Shown: positions 7,859-16,978 of the stretch, in pieces | Layout: every line of letters starts with the position of its first letter | How positions within the stretch are numbered: position 1 is the stretch's first letter | Source: Aggregatilinea lenta | GTDB lineage: Bacteria; Chloroflexota; Anaerolineae; Aggregatilineales; Aggregatilineaceae | Length of the DNA: 64,000 bases | Direction of reading: 5' to 3' | Assembly: GCF_003569045.1 (NCBI RefSeq) | Contig: NZ_BFCB01000003.1 | Coordinates: forward strand, 1,364,001 to 1,428,000 | Notes under the pieces: model-generated | Seen by the model: only the letters and a program-made list of their open reading frames with translations | What the model was told of the DNA's origin: nothing | Database searches by the model: none | Position numbers and translations under genes: made by a program

Positions 7859-10291
7859 ATGCTCAAGCGAAGAAGCGTGTGGTTTCTGTTATTCGGGGTG
7901 CCTTCCATCCTGGCCACGATGGTGATGATCACACCTCATCTCGTGGCTCGCGCCCAGGACCAGGCTTCCTGGACCATCATGTTTTATTCCACGGCTGATA
8001 CCAGCGATATCGAAGAACCCATGATACTGGACATCAACGAGATCGAATGGGTCGGCAGTACGTCGGAAGTCAATTTTGTCGCACAGGTGGATCGCACCGA
8101 CGCGGACCCTTCGTGGACGGACGCGCGCCGTTTCCTGCTGGAACAAGACGATGATGCGTCGTTTGTGACCTCGCCAGTGCTCGAATCGTTGGGCGAGGTC
8201 AACATGGGCGATCCCAATACCCTGGTTGATTTCGCGCTGTGGGCCGCTGTAAACTTCCCGGCGGAGCGCTACGCCATCGTTTTTTCCGATCACGGGGGAG
8301 GATGGACCGGTCTTGGCTGGGACCTCACCGACGGCTCGGATCAGCTCACCATGCCTGAGTTGGATGAGGCGTTTGCCCAGATCACTGGGGCACTGGGTCA
8401 GAGGTTCGACCTGATCGGCTTCGACGCCTGTCTGATGGCACAGTTGGACGTGATCCAGATGCTGGCTCCTTACGCTGATTACGCCGTGTTGGCTGAAGAA
8501 ACCGAACCCGGCTACGGATGGGCGTATGATCTGAGTCTCCCCGGTTTGACCCAGGATCCGTCCATCGGCCCTGACGATCTGGGCCGGCTGTTGGTCGATG
8601 GTTACTATTACTCGTACCACGACGGTGCCTTTGCGGGCAGCGAAGATCGCTATGATCTGAACCTGTTTGACCTGTCACTCGTGCCGGAGGTCGAGGCTGC
8701 GATGGACAGTTTCATCCAGGTGGCGGCGGCCAACAGTGGCGACGTGTTAGGCGCAGTGGGGAATGCTCGCAATAATACGACTTTTTTTGGAGGCAGGACG
8801 CCTGATGAGGCGGATGCGTTTTCATCGATTGACCTGATCCACTTCCTGACACTGCTTGCCGACATTTCCGACAACAGCGAAATCGACCAGGCAGCGCAAG
8901 AGTTGATCGACGCGACCAGCGGCCTGATCGTCTATCATCAGGCCAGCGACTCCATGAGCAATGCGTATGGCTTGTCGGTCTACTTCCCCAGCAACGAATC
9001 CGTTTATGCTGATTACGGGTATAACTACCCGGTGGAAGTGTCCTACATGGAAGGCTGGCAGAGCTTCCTGGGCACGTTTTACGGCGAAGCAGCGGCTGCT
9101 GTCCCGCCGGGCAGTCTGTCCGACGAGCAGGTGATTTCGATTGAGGGCGTCTATCCTGGCGATGTGGTCAGCATTCACCAACCCCCTGTCGTGTTGTTTG
9201 ATACGAACGGACTGAATATCCTGGAAGTCAGCTTTTCGGCCACCCTGCAATTGGATGACGGCACGCTGATTACGCTCGACCAGTCCGCCTTAGAGTCGGC
9301 AGAGGTGACCGAGAGCGGTGAGTCCATTGTCTCCTTCCCTGATGGTTTTCAGCAGCACCAATTCGTCTGGGGAGCTGAGATGCCACTGGTCACGGATGGT
9401 ATCGCCAGCATCCCCACGTTGCTGCTCAGCGACCGTAACGATCCAGATTCGCAGATCGTCAGCGGGTACTACATCACGCAGGACGGGGAAACAGTCACGG
9501 CCTACCTGATCTTCGACGTTGAGACACAGGCCATGGTGGGCGTGTGGGGTGTCTCTGAGGACGGAGGCGCGCCATTCAACCTCAAGCCCCAGCCTGGCGA
9601 CCAGTTCCTCCCCACCTGGCGCTTTTTTGACGCAGAAGGCAATCTGGTGCTGGAGCCAGCCAGCTATGCTCCACTCACCTTTGGCAGCGAGCTATTTGCC
9701 TATCACTTTGAACCCGCCATCTCAGGCACCTATCTGTTCGACATCCGCGTCGAAGATATCGCGGGCAACGTCTACCTGGATAGCACCACCATCACAGTGG
9801 ACAATGAGGCGCTAGACTTTAACTACCGCGGTTACACCGACATCGACCTGGGCCTGAACTTCCTCTATCCCTGGAATTGGCCCGCTCCAGTCTACCTCCT
9901 CAACGACGATGGCAGCTCGCAGACCATCATCAGCGACGCGGAAGAGAACATCAACATCTACGTCACCGCATACGACTCTGCTTCCAACGATGATATCCTC
10001 AATGCCGCCTACGGTTACCTCGACTTTATCGAAGACGTGGCCTATGATGTAGCGGACGAGGAAGTGGTGACAATCTGGGGTTATGACGGCACCATCATTC
10101 CGTACACATTCACGGTGGACGGTGATCCACACCTGGGCTTGGTGCTGGCGATCTATGTCCCTGACCTGGAAACGGGTTTCCTGGTGGACCTGGACACGAT
10201 TGAGTCGATGGCTGACGAGGGCGAGGTCGCCTTCAACACCATGATCGGTAGTCTGAATTTCTTCATGCCGCCGGAAGTCAGCGCAGAATAG
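7859..10291 (+). CDS. Secreted clostripain-family (C11) cysteine peptidase with long C-terminal region
   Basis: About 810 residues from the ATG at 7859, chosen for its AAGGAGA site eight bases upstream; a longer frame from 7772 has none. The N-terminus is a signal peptide or membrane anchor (residues 8-31, ending near ARAQ). The catalytic domain runs from about 37 to 420, with the dyad histidine in SDHGGG (H145) and cysteine in GFDACLM (C191), as in clostripain-like peptidases. Beyond it lie beta-rich, Ig-like segments (about 430-660) and a final domain (about 665-805) resembling PsbP/DUF-type surface domains. The protein is very acidic, fitting an extracellular role. No partner gene is adjacent; it stands alone between decayed mobile elements. 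Confidence 0.88.
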   Translation: MLKRRSVWFLLFGVPSILATMVMITPHLVARAQDQASWTIMFYSTADTSDIEEPMILDINEIEWVGSTSEVNFVAQVDRTDADPSWTDARRFLLEQDDDASFVTSPVLESLGEVNMGDPNTLVDFALWAAVNFPAERYAIVFSDHGGGWTGLGWDLTDGSDQLTMPELDEAFAQITGALGQRFDLIGFDACLMAQLDVIQMLAPYADYAVLAEETEPGYGWAYDLSLPGLTQDPSIGPDDLGRLLVDGYYYSYHDGAFAGSEDRYDLNLFDLSLVPEVEAAMDSFIQVAAANSGDVLGAVGNARNNTTFFGGRTPDEADAFSSIDLIHFLTLLADISDNSEIDQAAQELIDATSGLIVYHQASDSMSNAYGLSVYFPSNESVYADYGYNYPVEVSYMEGWQSFLGTFYGEAAAAVPPGSLSDEQVISIEGVYPGDVVSIHQPPVVLFDTNGLNILEVSFSATLQLDDGTLITLDQSALESAEVTESGESIVSFPDGFQQHQFVWGAEMPLVTDGIASIPTLLLSDRNDPDSQIVSGYYITQDGETVTAYLIFDVETQAMVGVWGVSEDGGAPFNLKPQPGDQFLPTWRFFDAEGNLVLEPASYAPLTFGSELFAYHFEPAISGTYLFDIRVEDIAGNVYLDSTTITVDNEALDFNYRGYTDIDLGLNFLYPWNWPAPVYLLNDDGSSQTIISDAEENINIYVTAYDSASNDDILNAAYGYLDFIEDVAYDVADEEVVTIWGYDGTIIPYTFTVDGDPHLGLVLAIYVPDLETGFLVDLDTIESMADEGEVAFNTMIGSLNFFMPPEVSAE

Positions 10292-10323
10292 GGTAAGCAG
10301 ATCAGTTTTCACCAGGAACGGAG

Positions 10324-10353
10324 CACTCCCCACGCCGCCAAGCGTGGGGAGTG
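10324..10353 (+). terminator. Hairpin terminator after the peptidase gene
   Basis: CACTCCCCACGC pairs perfectly with GCGTGGGGAGTG around a six-base loop. No long T-run follows, so termination strength is uncertain. Confidence 0.55.
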
Positions 10354-10369
10354 TCGTGTTATCGGGATA

Positions 10370-10860
10370 TGAGCCGTATGGTGCAAAAAACTAATCTTCG
10401 GGGGAATTGGGTGTGAGGCGGCCTCCCGATAGTAGTCACGGATGAGCCTGCCGAATACGTTTGGGTAGGGTTGAATCCAGACGGACGATTCTTGCGCCAG
10501 AATAGCGTATGACAATGCACGAACGCGCAAGCTACGGCTAGCCCGAGATGATTGCCTTGATCCAAGAGATGGCAGAAGAGAATCAACTGTGAGGTTCACC
10601 ACGAATTCGGGATGAGTTGCTCAAGTTGGAGTATGTCCGGCATTTTCACTATGCGCGCCCATATCAAGGCATCAACGGTGAGATTCTAATACCTCCTTTT
10701 TCAATCAGGCTCGTCCGCATCAGGGCATCGATCAACAGATTCCCGAGCCACCTCTTGCGGCTCCCTTACCTGAACACGTTCGTCATCAGGTCGTTGGGTT
10801 ACCCATTCTCGGTGGCATGCACCACGATTATCGCTGGGTTGCCTACGCTCGACTTTGCAC
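10370..10860. pseudogene. Decayed DDE transposase fragments, both orientations
   Basis: The minus strand at about 10374-10465 encodes the tail RLIRDYYREAA beside a CCGTA-type terminal repeat. On the plus strand, 10539-10630 reads EMIALIQEMAEENQL, a stop in place of the usual Trp, then GSPRIRDELLKLEY. Next come two separate copies of the region before the transposase end: HFHYARPYQGING near 10640 and FFNQARPHQGIDQQIPEPP from about 10698. The latter ends in GGMHHDYRW. All reading frames are broken. The opposed layout resembles the 465-bp elements elsewhere in the window. Confidence 0.6.
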
Positions 10861-11024
10861 ATCTTAACAATTGCATTTCTAGACGTTCTTCGGTGAGCGG
10901 AAATTGGCTCGGTGATTTTTCAAATGTCTTGAAAACACACCGATGTTGGAAAAGTCTGACAGGTTTTGACAGCCTTCTCTAGCCGAAGCATAGTGACAAA
11001 AGATTGTCATGTGCAAAGTCGAGC
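10847..11024. repeat. 178-bp segment with perfect 16-bp inverted ends
   Basis: GCTCGACTTTGCACAT at 10847-10862 is the exact reverse complement of 11009-11024. The interior has no gene. It could be a small non-autonomous element or leftover ends of a lost insertion sequence. No second copy was noticed in the window. Confidence 0.5.
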
Positions 11025-11286
11025 TAAGGGGAAAAGTGGCTAGGACGCGCTAACTGACCCCCACAGGCGTAGGGAATAGCCAGACTTCCGCCGGGGATGA
11101 CCGTTTTGGGAATCCTGATAGGCGTTGATGATCGTGCCGCGAAAAAACGATAAACTAGAGTCTGGAACGGCAATCATTCTGCACCAGTCTGACCTTTTGG
11201 ATCAGTCGAGCTGGGTCTGCCATTCGATGGAGGGAGGCGGGCGCTGTTTCATCGAAAAGCGCAAGGCTTTACACGGAGAGCGAGCG

Positions 11287-12144
11287 ATGACGATCCCGAA
11301 ACAACCCTTTGGCCGTACCGGACACATGAGCACGCGCACGATCTTTGGTGCGGCAGCGCTGGGTCGTGTCAAACAGGACGAGGCAGATCAGGTGCTCGAT
11401 CTGCTGCTGAAGTACGGCGTCAATCATATTGACACCGCCGCGAGTTATGGCGAATCGGAGCTGCGGATCGGTCCGTGGATGCCAGCACACCGCGCTAAGT
11501 TCTTTCTCGCAACGAAAACCGGTGAACGCACTTATGACGCGGCCAAAGCCGAGTTCGAGCGTTCGTTGCAGCGGCTGCAGGTCGACTCGGTGGACCTCAT
11601 CCAATTGCACTACCTGGTCGGTGAGGAAGAATGGGACGTCGCCATGGGGCCGGGCGGTGTGCTGGAGTACCTGCAAGAAGCGCGTGATCAGAGACTGGTC
11701 AAGTATATCGGCGTGACAGGGCACGATGTAGTCGTCACGCGGATGCACCTGAAGAGCCTGGAGCGCTTCGACTTCGACTCGGTTTTGCTGCCGTTCAACT
11801 ACCTGATGATGCAAAACGAAACCTACGCCGCGGGGTTCCACGAGATTCTGGAGCTAGCGCAGGAACGCGGGTTCGCCGTGCAAACGATCAAATCGATCTG
11901 CCGCCGTCCGTATCCCGGTGAACGTACTCATGCGACGTGGTACGAGCCACTGACTACCCAGACGAGCGTCGACAAGATGGTGCACTGGGTGCTGGCCCAG
12001 GAAGGCGTTTTTCTCAATACGGCGGGGGATATCGGCGTGCTACCGCTGGTGCTCGCCGCCGCCAGCCGCTTTGAAGCGCGTCCGTCGGACGAAGACATGC
12101 AGGCGGCGGTCAGCGAATGGGATATGGTTCCGCTGTTTACCTGA
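11287..12144 (+). CDS. Aldo/keto reductase family protein
   Basis: NAD(P)H-dependent carbonyl reductase-type protein of about 285 residues. The family tetrad is visible: Asp and Tyr in HIDTAASYG, Lys in FLATKTG and His in IQLHY. The ATG at 11287 follows GGAGAG with good spacing; an upstream in-frame extension to 11125 looks like non-coding mobile-element debris. It is shorter than typical 310-330-residue members, with a compact C-terminus. It lies 69 bases before a second, distinct aldo/keto reductase in the same direction, so the two may share a transcript. The substrate cannot be told from sequence. Confidence 0.87.
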   Translation: MTIPKQPFGRTGHMSTRTIFGAAALGRVKQDEADQVLDLLLKYGVNHIDTAASYGESELRIGPWMPAHRAKFFLATKTGERTYDAAKAEFERSLQRLQVDSVDLIQLHYLVGEEEWDVAMGPGGVLEYLQEARDQRLVKYIGVTGHDVVVTRMHLKSLERFDFDSVLLPFNYLMMQNETYAAGFHEILELAQERGFAVQTIKSICRRPYPGERTHATWYEPLTTQTSVDKMVHWVLAQEGVFLNTAGDIGVLPLVLAAASRFEARPSDEDMQAAVSEWDMVPLFT

Positions 12145-12213
12145 AGCCTTCCGATCAGCCCCATAAGTAGTGTATAGCCGACTATAAAGGCATGTTTAAA
12201 AGGAGTTGTCTTG

Positions 12214-13221
12214 ATGGAACACCGTTACCTGGGGGGAACCGGGCTGAAGGTCAGCGAGCTGTGTCTGGGCGCGATGACCTTTGGCAAAGATACGAGTGAA
12301 GTGGATAGTTACACCATGATGGACATGTTCGCGCAGGCCGGTGGCAACTTCATCGACACAGCAAACGTCTACAGCCGTGGCGACTCCGAAGAGATCGTCG
12401 GACGCTGGCTGAAACGGCAGCGCCGCGAGGATTTTGTGATCGCCACCAAGGTCCGTTTCCCGATGGGGGAGGGGCCGAACGACGTAGGCTTGAGCCGCGT
12501 GCACATCCTCGCCAGCGTCGAAAACAGCTTACGCCGCCTCGGTACCGACTACATCGATCTCTACCAGGTGCACACCTGGGACCCTGGCACACCGCTCGAA
12601 GAGACGCTCAGCACGCTGGATAGGCTGGTGAAAAGCGGGAAGGTCCGCTACATCGGCGCGAGCAACTTTTTTGGGTGGCAGTTGCAGAAAGCGGTCGATC
12701 TCAGTCAGCGACATGGCTGGGAGCCGTTCCGGTGTTTGCAGCCGCTGTACAACCTGCTGGATCGCGGAGCCGAGTGGGAGATGCTGCCGGTATGCCGGAA
12801 CGAGGGCCTTGGCGTCATTCCCTGGAGTCCGCTGCGCGGAGGGTGGCTGAGCGGCAAGTACCAGCGTGGCATGGCGGCCCCGCCCAGTGGGACGCGTGTC
12901 GAAGAAGCTGAGGCGCAGAACTGGGGCGAGCGCTGGTCGGTTTACGACAACGAGCGCACGTGGTCGGTTCTGGACGTTCTGTTTGAAGTTGCGGACGCCG
13001 AAGGGCGCACACCAGCCCAGACGGCGCTGAACTGGCTCAAGGACCGGCCCGGCGTCACCGCACCCATTATCGGCGCGCGCAAGACCGAACATCTCGAAGA
13101 CAACCTGCGCGCGGTCGGCTGGGCCCTCAGCCCGGAAAACACGGCGCGGCTCGACGCCGTCAGCACCATGCCGGTAGCCTACCCTGACAACATGACCCGC
13201 TATCCAGGCCGGGAACGATAG
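12214..13221 (+). CDS. Aldo/keto reductase family protein
   Basis: 335-residue aldo/keto reductase of the YghZ/AKR-other type, full length. The motifs [11 protein letters not shown] (Asp and Tyr), VIATKV (Lys) and LYQVHTWDP (His) supply the catalytic tetrad, and the nucleotide-binding end [16 protein letters not shown] is intact. The ATG at 12214 follows AGGAG by eight bases. It clearly differs from the preceding gene, so the pair are not a recent duplication. A hairpin follows at 13245-13287. Likely substrates are sugar-derived aldehydes or ketones (inference from the sugar-rich neighbourhood). Confidence 0.9.
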   Translation: MEHRYLGGTGLKVSELCLGAMTFGKDTSEVDSYTMMDMFAQAGGNFIDTANVYSRGDSEEIVGRWLKRQRREDFVIATKVRFPMGEGPNDVGLSRVHILASVENSLRRLGTDYIDLYQVHTWDPGTPLEETLSTLDRLVKSGKVRYIGASNFFGWQLQKAVDLSQRHGWEPFRCLQPLYNLLDRGAEWEMLPVCRNEGLGVIPWSPLRGGWLSGKYQRGMAAPPSGTRVEEAEAQNWGERWSVYDNERTWSVLDVLFEVADAEGRTPAQTALNWLKDRPGVTAPIIGARKTEHLEDNLRAVGWALSPENTARLDAVSTMPVAYPDNMTRYPGRER

Positions 13222-13244
13222 CTCAACCGAAATGGATCGAGAAA

Positions 13245-13287
13245 CAGAGCAACGTCCACGGCGGGATAAGTTGCGGGCGTTGCTCTG
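13245..13287 (+). terminator. Hairpin after the aldo/keto reductase pair
   Basis: CAGAGCAACG at 13245-13254 pairs perfectly with CGTTGCTCTG at 13278-13287 across a 23-base loop. There is no T-run, so it may be a weak terminator. Confidence 0.45.
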
Positions 13288-13336
13288 CGCGTGAGGGGGG
13301 CGATGCCCCCGCACAGCGCGGGTTGAAAATGTTCCG

Positions 13337-13605
13337 CTACTGTATGGCGCAGGTTTGGAAAGCAGGCAGGCGCTGGAATTCCGACGCATTGCGCAGCGCC
13401 AACGCAACCTGGTAGATGTCGGGATAGTCGGTGAACGTCGCCAGCATCTGATCGTACCGGCTGAAGTTGGCGATCTCCGCTTCCGCGCCCAGCGCGCACG
13501 CTTCTTGAGCGCTGGCGAAGGTCGGGGTATCGAGGACGGGCACATCCGGCATGGCGATGACCTAGCGGTCGAACAGGAACTCCCAGGCGGCTGCGTGCTG
13601 AACTT
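13337..13605 (-). pseudogene. C-terminal fragment of a DUF2202 / ferritin-like protein, cut by a mobile element
   Basis: On the minus strand the frame reads EVQHAAAWEFLFDR, then a stop where the family usually has Tyr, then continues in the same frame from 13552 as a DUF2202-like C-terminus (EACALGAEAEIANF, ending LPAFQTC). The fragment starts exactly at the terminal repeat of the element at 13606-14071, so the gene was truncated by that element. The in-frame stop makes the remnant non-functional. Family assignment is from recalled sequence and is moderate. Confidence 0.6.
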
Positions 13606-14071
13606 CCCGTAGTATCCAAACACCAATCGCGGGAAGAAACGCGCGTGAAAACGACACCAGAGGAGCTGGACAGGCCCTGCCCGTGAGGTAGACTGGCAGG
13701 ATTTTTGTATGGGGCGGAACAGAGAGCTAAGGCGTCGATGGTGCTTCGACGGTTCTCTTTTTTGGGGAGTCCCTGATGGATGTGCTGGCAGTCACCCGGC
13801 TGAGTGATGATGAAAAGGAGCTGGAGCTCTTGCTGTTAAGACAGCAGCTGCGGATCGTGGAGCGGAAACAAAAGCGTGGGCCGCAAATCCCGCGGTGGCA
13901 GAAGGTCCCGCTGGCGATGTTGGCCGTCCGACTGAAAAAGCGGGCAAGGAACGGGCGGGCAGCCGTAGAAGCAAGTGTATCGAAAGGTGCTGGGCGGCAT
14001 CATTCGGGACTACTACCGTGAGGTAGCCTAGGGCTGGATTTCCCCGCAGATTATTTTTTGGATACTACGGG
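13606..14071 (+). mobile_element. 466-bp internally deleted insertion-sequence derivative
   Basis: CCCGTAGTATCCAAA at the left edge (13606-13620) is the exact inverse of the right edge ending at 14071. Inside, 13776-13960 encodes the transposase N-terminus (ELELLLLRQQLRIVERKQKR), closely matching the start of the intact transposase at 56191. About 13987-14031 encodes only its last residues (VLGGIIRDYYREVA, stop) in another frame. The whole catalytic core is missing, so it could move only with a transposase in trans. It truncates a ferritin-like gene on its left. Confidence 0.75.
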
Positions 14072-14166
14072 GGTGCAGTATATCTCCCAGTCGAGTAGCT
14101 CCTCAGCTGAGGATCTGCCTCACAGACTTAACATCAGTGGGTGAAAGGTTCGTCAGAAGAGCAGTC

Positions 14167-14198
14167 AGCTCCACTGGGCGCCTCTGTCCAGTGGAGCT
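14167..14198 (-). terminator. Hairpin downstream of the DapA-type operon
   Basis: AGCTCCACTGG pairs perfectly with CCAGTGGAGCT (11 bp, ten-base loop). It lies about 60 bases beyond the stop of the minus-strand operon. The following bases are only weakly T-rich. Confidence 0.55.
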
Positions 14199-14258
14199 GT
14201 TCATTCAGTGGAGGTTATCCCTGTGACCTCAAGCCAACTATACGGTCTGTGCATGCAG

Positions 14259-15164
14259 CTATACAGGCTCGAGCGTACCGAGAATCGCCTCGATTTTCTG
14301 CCACCCTTGCGCAAACAGATCGCGGTTCGCGACGGGCAGCGGAGGTCTGACCTGCCCGACTGAAATGCCGCGCTGGGCCAGAACGCCCTTGAACATCGAC
14401 ATATCACGTCCATCTTGCAGGATCTCACGCACGATGTTGAGTTTGTCCTGGAGCGACCGGGCTGTTTCCAGGTTGCCCTGGTCGGCGGCGTTGAACAGTG
14501 CCACGACGAGTTCTGGCACGACATTGGCGTTCCCGGACACCGAAGCATCCAGCCCCATCGCCACACCCGCCGCAATCAGGCCGTCTGGGCCGATGGCCGT
14601 GTTGAATGTGTTGTCGCGTAGTTGCCGGGCCGCAAACAACTTCTCCAGCGACCCGCTGCTGTCCTTGAGGCCGACGATGTTCTCAGTCGCCTCGACGATC
14701 TCAAAAACCATCGCCTTGGTCAGGTGATTAGGAGTCACGCCGGGATTGTCGTAGAGATAGATCGGAAAGCTTGGCAGACGGCGCGCCACCGCCAGGTAAT
14801 GATCGATCAAGGCGCGCTCGGAGATCTTGAAGTAGTAGGGTGGGATGATGGCAGCGGCACGCGCACCAATTTGCTGCGCGTGCTCGGTGAGCTGAATAGT
14901 CTCGGCGGTGGTAATCGCGCCGGAATGGATGACGACGGGCACGCGTCCCGCTGCCGCCTGGACGACGACTTGCGCCAGCTGTTTCCGTTCCTCTAGTGAC
15001 AGTAGCGGACCTTCGCCGGTCGTGCCGAGGGGGAAGAGGCCGTGGACACCGTGCTCGATCAAGTAATTGACGAGCGTGCTCGCTGCGTCGTAATCGACGG
15101 GCCCATCCTGTTTGAAGGGGGTCAGCATCGGGACGATGATGCCCCTGATTTTCTCGTACATCAC
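14259..15164 (-). CDS. Dihydrodipicolinate synthase family (DapA/NanA-type) aldolase
   Basis: Class I aldolase-type TIM-barrel protein of 301 residues. The pyruvate-binding GTTGEG is at 47-52, the catalytic Tyr is Y138 in YLYDNP and the Schiff-base Lys is K167 in GLKDSSG. Because it is the last gene of a sugar-type ABC operon with a hydroxyacid dehydrogenase and an IclR regulator, a catabolic role (splitting or dehydrating a 2-keto-3-deoxy sugar acid) is more likely than lysine synthesis; this is inference. GTG at 15164 has AAAGGA ten bases upstream; the ATG at 15161 is an alternative. Confidence 0.88.
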   Translation of the reverse strand: MMYEKIRGIIVPMLTPFKQDGPVDYDAASTLVNYLIEHGVHGLFPLGTTGEGPLLSLEERKQLAQVVVQAAAGRVPVVIHSGAITTAETIQLTEHAQQIGARAAAIIPPYYFKISERALIDHYLAVARRLPSFPIYLYDNPGVTPNHLTKAMVFEIVEATENIVGLKDSSGSLEKLFAARQLRDNTFNTAIGPDGLIAAGVAMGLDASVSGNANVVPELVVALFNAADQGNLETARSLQDKLNIVREILQDGRDMSMFKGVLAQRGISVGQVRPPLPVANRDLFAQGWQKIEAILGTLEPV

Positions 15165-15185
15165 GTGAGTTTGGTCCTTTCTATA

Positions 15186-16139
15186 TCAGGGCGCCGGGTT
15201 TCGGGGCGGCTCCCCATTGATAACACGAATAACATCAGCCAATGCACGGGTGCGCGTCTCGTGCTCGGCGTCCTGGGAATACCACGCTGCATGAGGCGTC
15301 AGAATGATGTTGTCGAGCGCTTTTAACGCGGGTGGAACATCCGGCTCACTTTCGAGCACGTCGATCCCCGCGCCCCGCACCTGGCCGGATTGGAGCGCGT
15401 CGATTAGCGCATTGAGGTCAATCAGCGCGCCGCGACTGACGTTGATGATGAAGGGATGCTTACGCATCCGGGCCAGGCTTTCCGCGGAAATGATGTGGTG
15501 TGTCTGAGGCGTGAGCGGCGCATGCAGGCTGATGATGTGCGCTTGCTCGAAGATCGTGTCCAGATCCGCCTGCTGTACGCCCAGCTCCGCGAAGGTCTCG
15601 CTGTCGAGGTATGGGTCGTAGACGAGGATGGTGGGGATAATCTCTTTGATCTTGCGCACGACGTGCCGCCCGATACGACCCAGACCGATCAAGCCTAATG
15701 TCTGTGTGTTAAGGCGGGCGACCGGGCCGACGAGCTGGTAGTCCCATTTGCCTGCCAGAATGTTGCGGTGATGTTGGAGAATTTTGCGCTGTACGGCGAT
15801 GAGCAGGCCGACGGCGTGATCGGCAACCTCGTTGACACAGTAGTCCGGCACATAGCAGACTTCGATGCCATTCGCGCGGCACGCCTCGACGTTGATGAGG
15901 TCGTAACCTGCCCCCGTCCGGGCGATCACTTTGCAGTTTTTCAGGCCCTCGGCCACCCTGGGCGTCACCCGCGCGTACACGTTGACAATGCCAACGGCAT
16001 CCCCGGCAACGGCCAGAAACTCGTCGTCTGTGGAACAATGACCTGCGGCAAATTCAAAGCCCTGTTTTGCGCACTCTTCCTGTTCCAGGGAGAGGTCATC
16101 GTATTCGTAGTTCAGCATGACAATCTTGCCACGGCTCAT
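15186..16139 (-). CDS. D-isomer-specific 2-hydroxyacid dehydrogenase
   Basis: 317-residue NAD-dependent oxidoreductase. The Rossmann motif GLGRIG is at 152-157, and the catalytic Arg, Glu and His are R236 (NVSRGALID), E265 (LESEPD) and H283 (LTPHAAW). It resembles phosphoglycerate-dehydrogenase or glyoxylate-reductase-like members without the C-terminal ACT domain. It begins three bases after the permease gene and is followed 21 bases later by the DapA-type gene. It probably interconverts a 2-hydroxy and a 2-keto acid made from the imported compound; the exact substrate is unknown. Confidence 0.9.
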   Translation of the reverse strand: MSRGKIVMLNYEYDDLSLEQEECAKQGFEFAAGHCSTDDEFLAVAGDAVGIVNVYARVTPRVAEGLKNCKVIARTGAGYDLINVEACRANGIEVCYVPDYCVNEVADHAVGLLIAVQRKILQHHRNILAGKWDYQLVGPVARLNTQTLGLIGLGRIGRHVVRKIKEIIPTILVYDPYLDSETFAELGVQQADLDTIFEQAHIISLHAPLTPQTHHIISAESLARMRKHPFIINVSRGALIDLNALIDALQSGQVRGAGIDVLESEPDVPPALKALDNIILTPHAAWYSQDAEHETRTRALADVIRVINGEPPRNPAP

Positions 16140-16142
16140 AGG

Positions 16143-16973
16143 TTAGCCTTTCGTACCACCAAGGGTGAGTCCAGAGACGATATATTTGGAAGCTACTGTG
16201 TAGAGCACAACGACAGGCACCGATGCGATGATCGCGCCTGCCATGATTTCGTTCCAGCGAAAAATGTCGGCGACGATCAGGCCGGATAGCCCAACCGGGA
16301 CCGTCATCGACGAGCTGTCGGCCATGACCAGTGCATAGAGGTACTCGCTCCAGCACAGCGTGAAGGCGAAAATCGACGTGGCGATGACGCCCGGACTGGC
16401 TAAGGGCAGCGTGACGTAGCGTAGAGCTTGCATCAAGGAGCAGCCATCGATCATGGCGGCTTCTTCATAGTCCGGCGGGAGGCCCCGGAAGTACGTGGTC
16501 AGTACCCACGTCGCATAAGGGATCGTGATCGTGGGGTAGACGAGGATTAGCGACACGATGGACCCCGACACGCCCAGGCGCGTGATGATGATGTACAGCG
16601 GAATGAACAGCAGGGTAGGCGGCAGCAAGTAGGCGACCAGAATGCCCGCCCCAACAAACCTGCTTCCCCGGAAGCGGAATCGGGCCAGCCCATAGGCCGC
16701 CATGGTGCTAAAGGCTACCGAGATGGTCGCTACTACGATCGAGACGATGGCGCTGTTTCGCAACCACGGCAGGAAGTCGGTCCGTTCCAGCAGATGTGTA
16801 TAGCCGACGGTTGTCAACTCTTGGGGCCACAGGCTTGGGATCAGCGAATAGATCTCCGCATTGGTCTTCATCGACGTGATCAATATCCAGTAGACCGGAA
16901 ATAGCGCGATGACCAGCATGATGGCGAGCAAGAGATAGGTCAGCCCGCGCCAGAAAAGTTTCTCCCTTCGCAT
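16143..16973 (-). CDS. Carbohydrate ABC transporter permease (MalG type), second importer
   Basis: 276-residue membrane protein with six predicted helices. The ATPase-contact loop reads YEEAAMIDGCSLMQAL near residue 175. The ATG at 16973 follows GGGAG, placed over the stop of the preceding gene. The frame is open further upstream to 17546, but that part is the shadow of the MalF-type gene. It functions with the neighbouring MalF-type permease and binding protein; no ATPase is encoded in this operon. Confidence 0.9.
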   Translation of the reverse strand: MRREKLFWRGLTYLLLAIMLVIALFPVYWILITSMKTNAEIYSLIPSLWPQELTTVGYTHLLERTDFLPWLRNSAIVSIVVATISVAFSTMAAYGLARFRFRGSRFVGAGILVAYLLPPTLLFIPLYIIITRLGVSGSIVSLILVYPTITIPYATWVLTTYFRGLPPDYEEAAMIDGCSLMQALRYVTLPLASPGVIATSIFAFTLCWSEYLYALVMADSSSMTVPVGLSGLIVADIFRWNEIMAGAIIASVPVVVLYTVASKYIVSGLTLGGTKG

Positions 16974-16978
16974 CCCGA

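Noticed and set aside
12529-13626. Long minus-strand open frame opposite the second aldo/keto reductase
   Set aside because: It is rich in Arg, Ser and Pro, has no family features, and lies antisense to a clearly conserved gene. Only the last part near 13337-13605 holds real coding remnants, in another frame.
14259-15164. Biosynthetic dihydrodipicolinate synthase (dapA) for lysine
   Set aside because: The family motifs fit, but the operon context (sugar-type importer, hydroxyacid dehydrogenase, IclR regulator) favours a catabolic family member.
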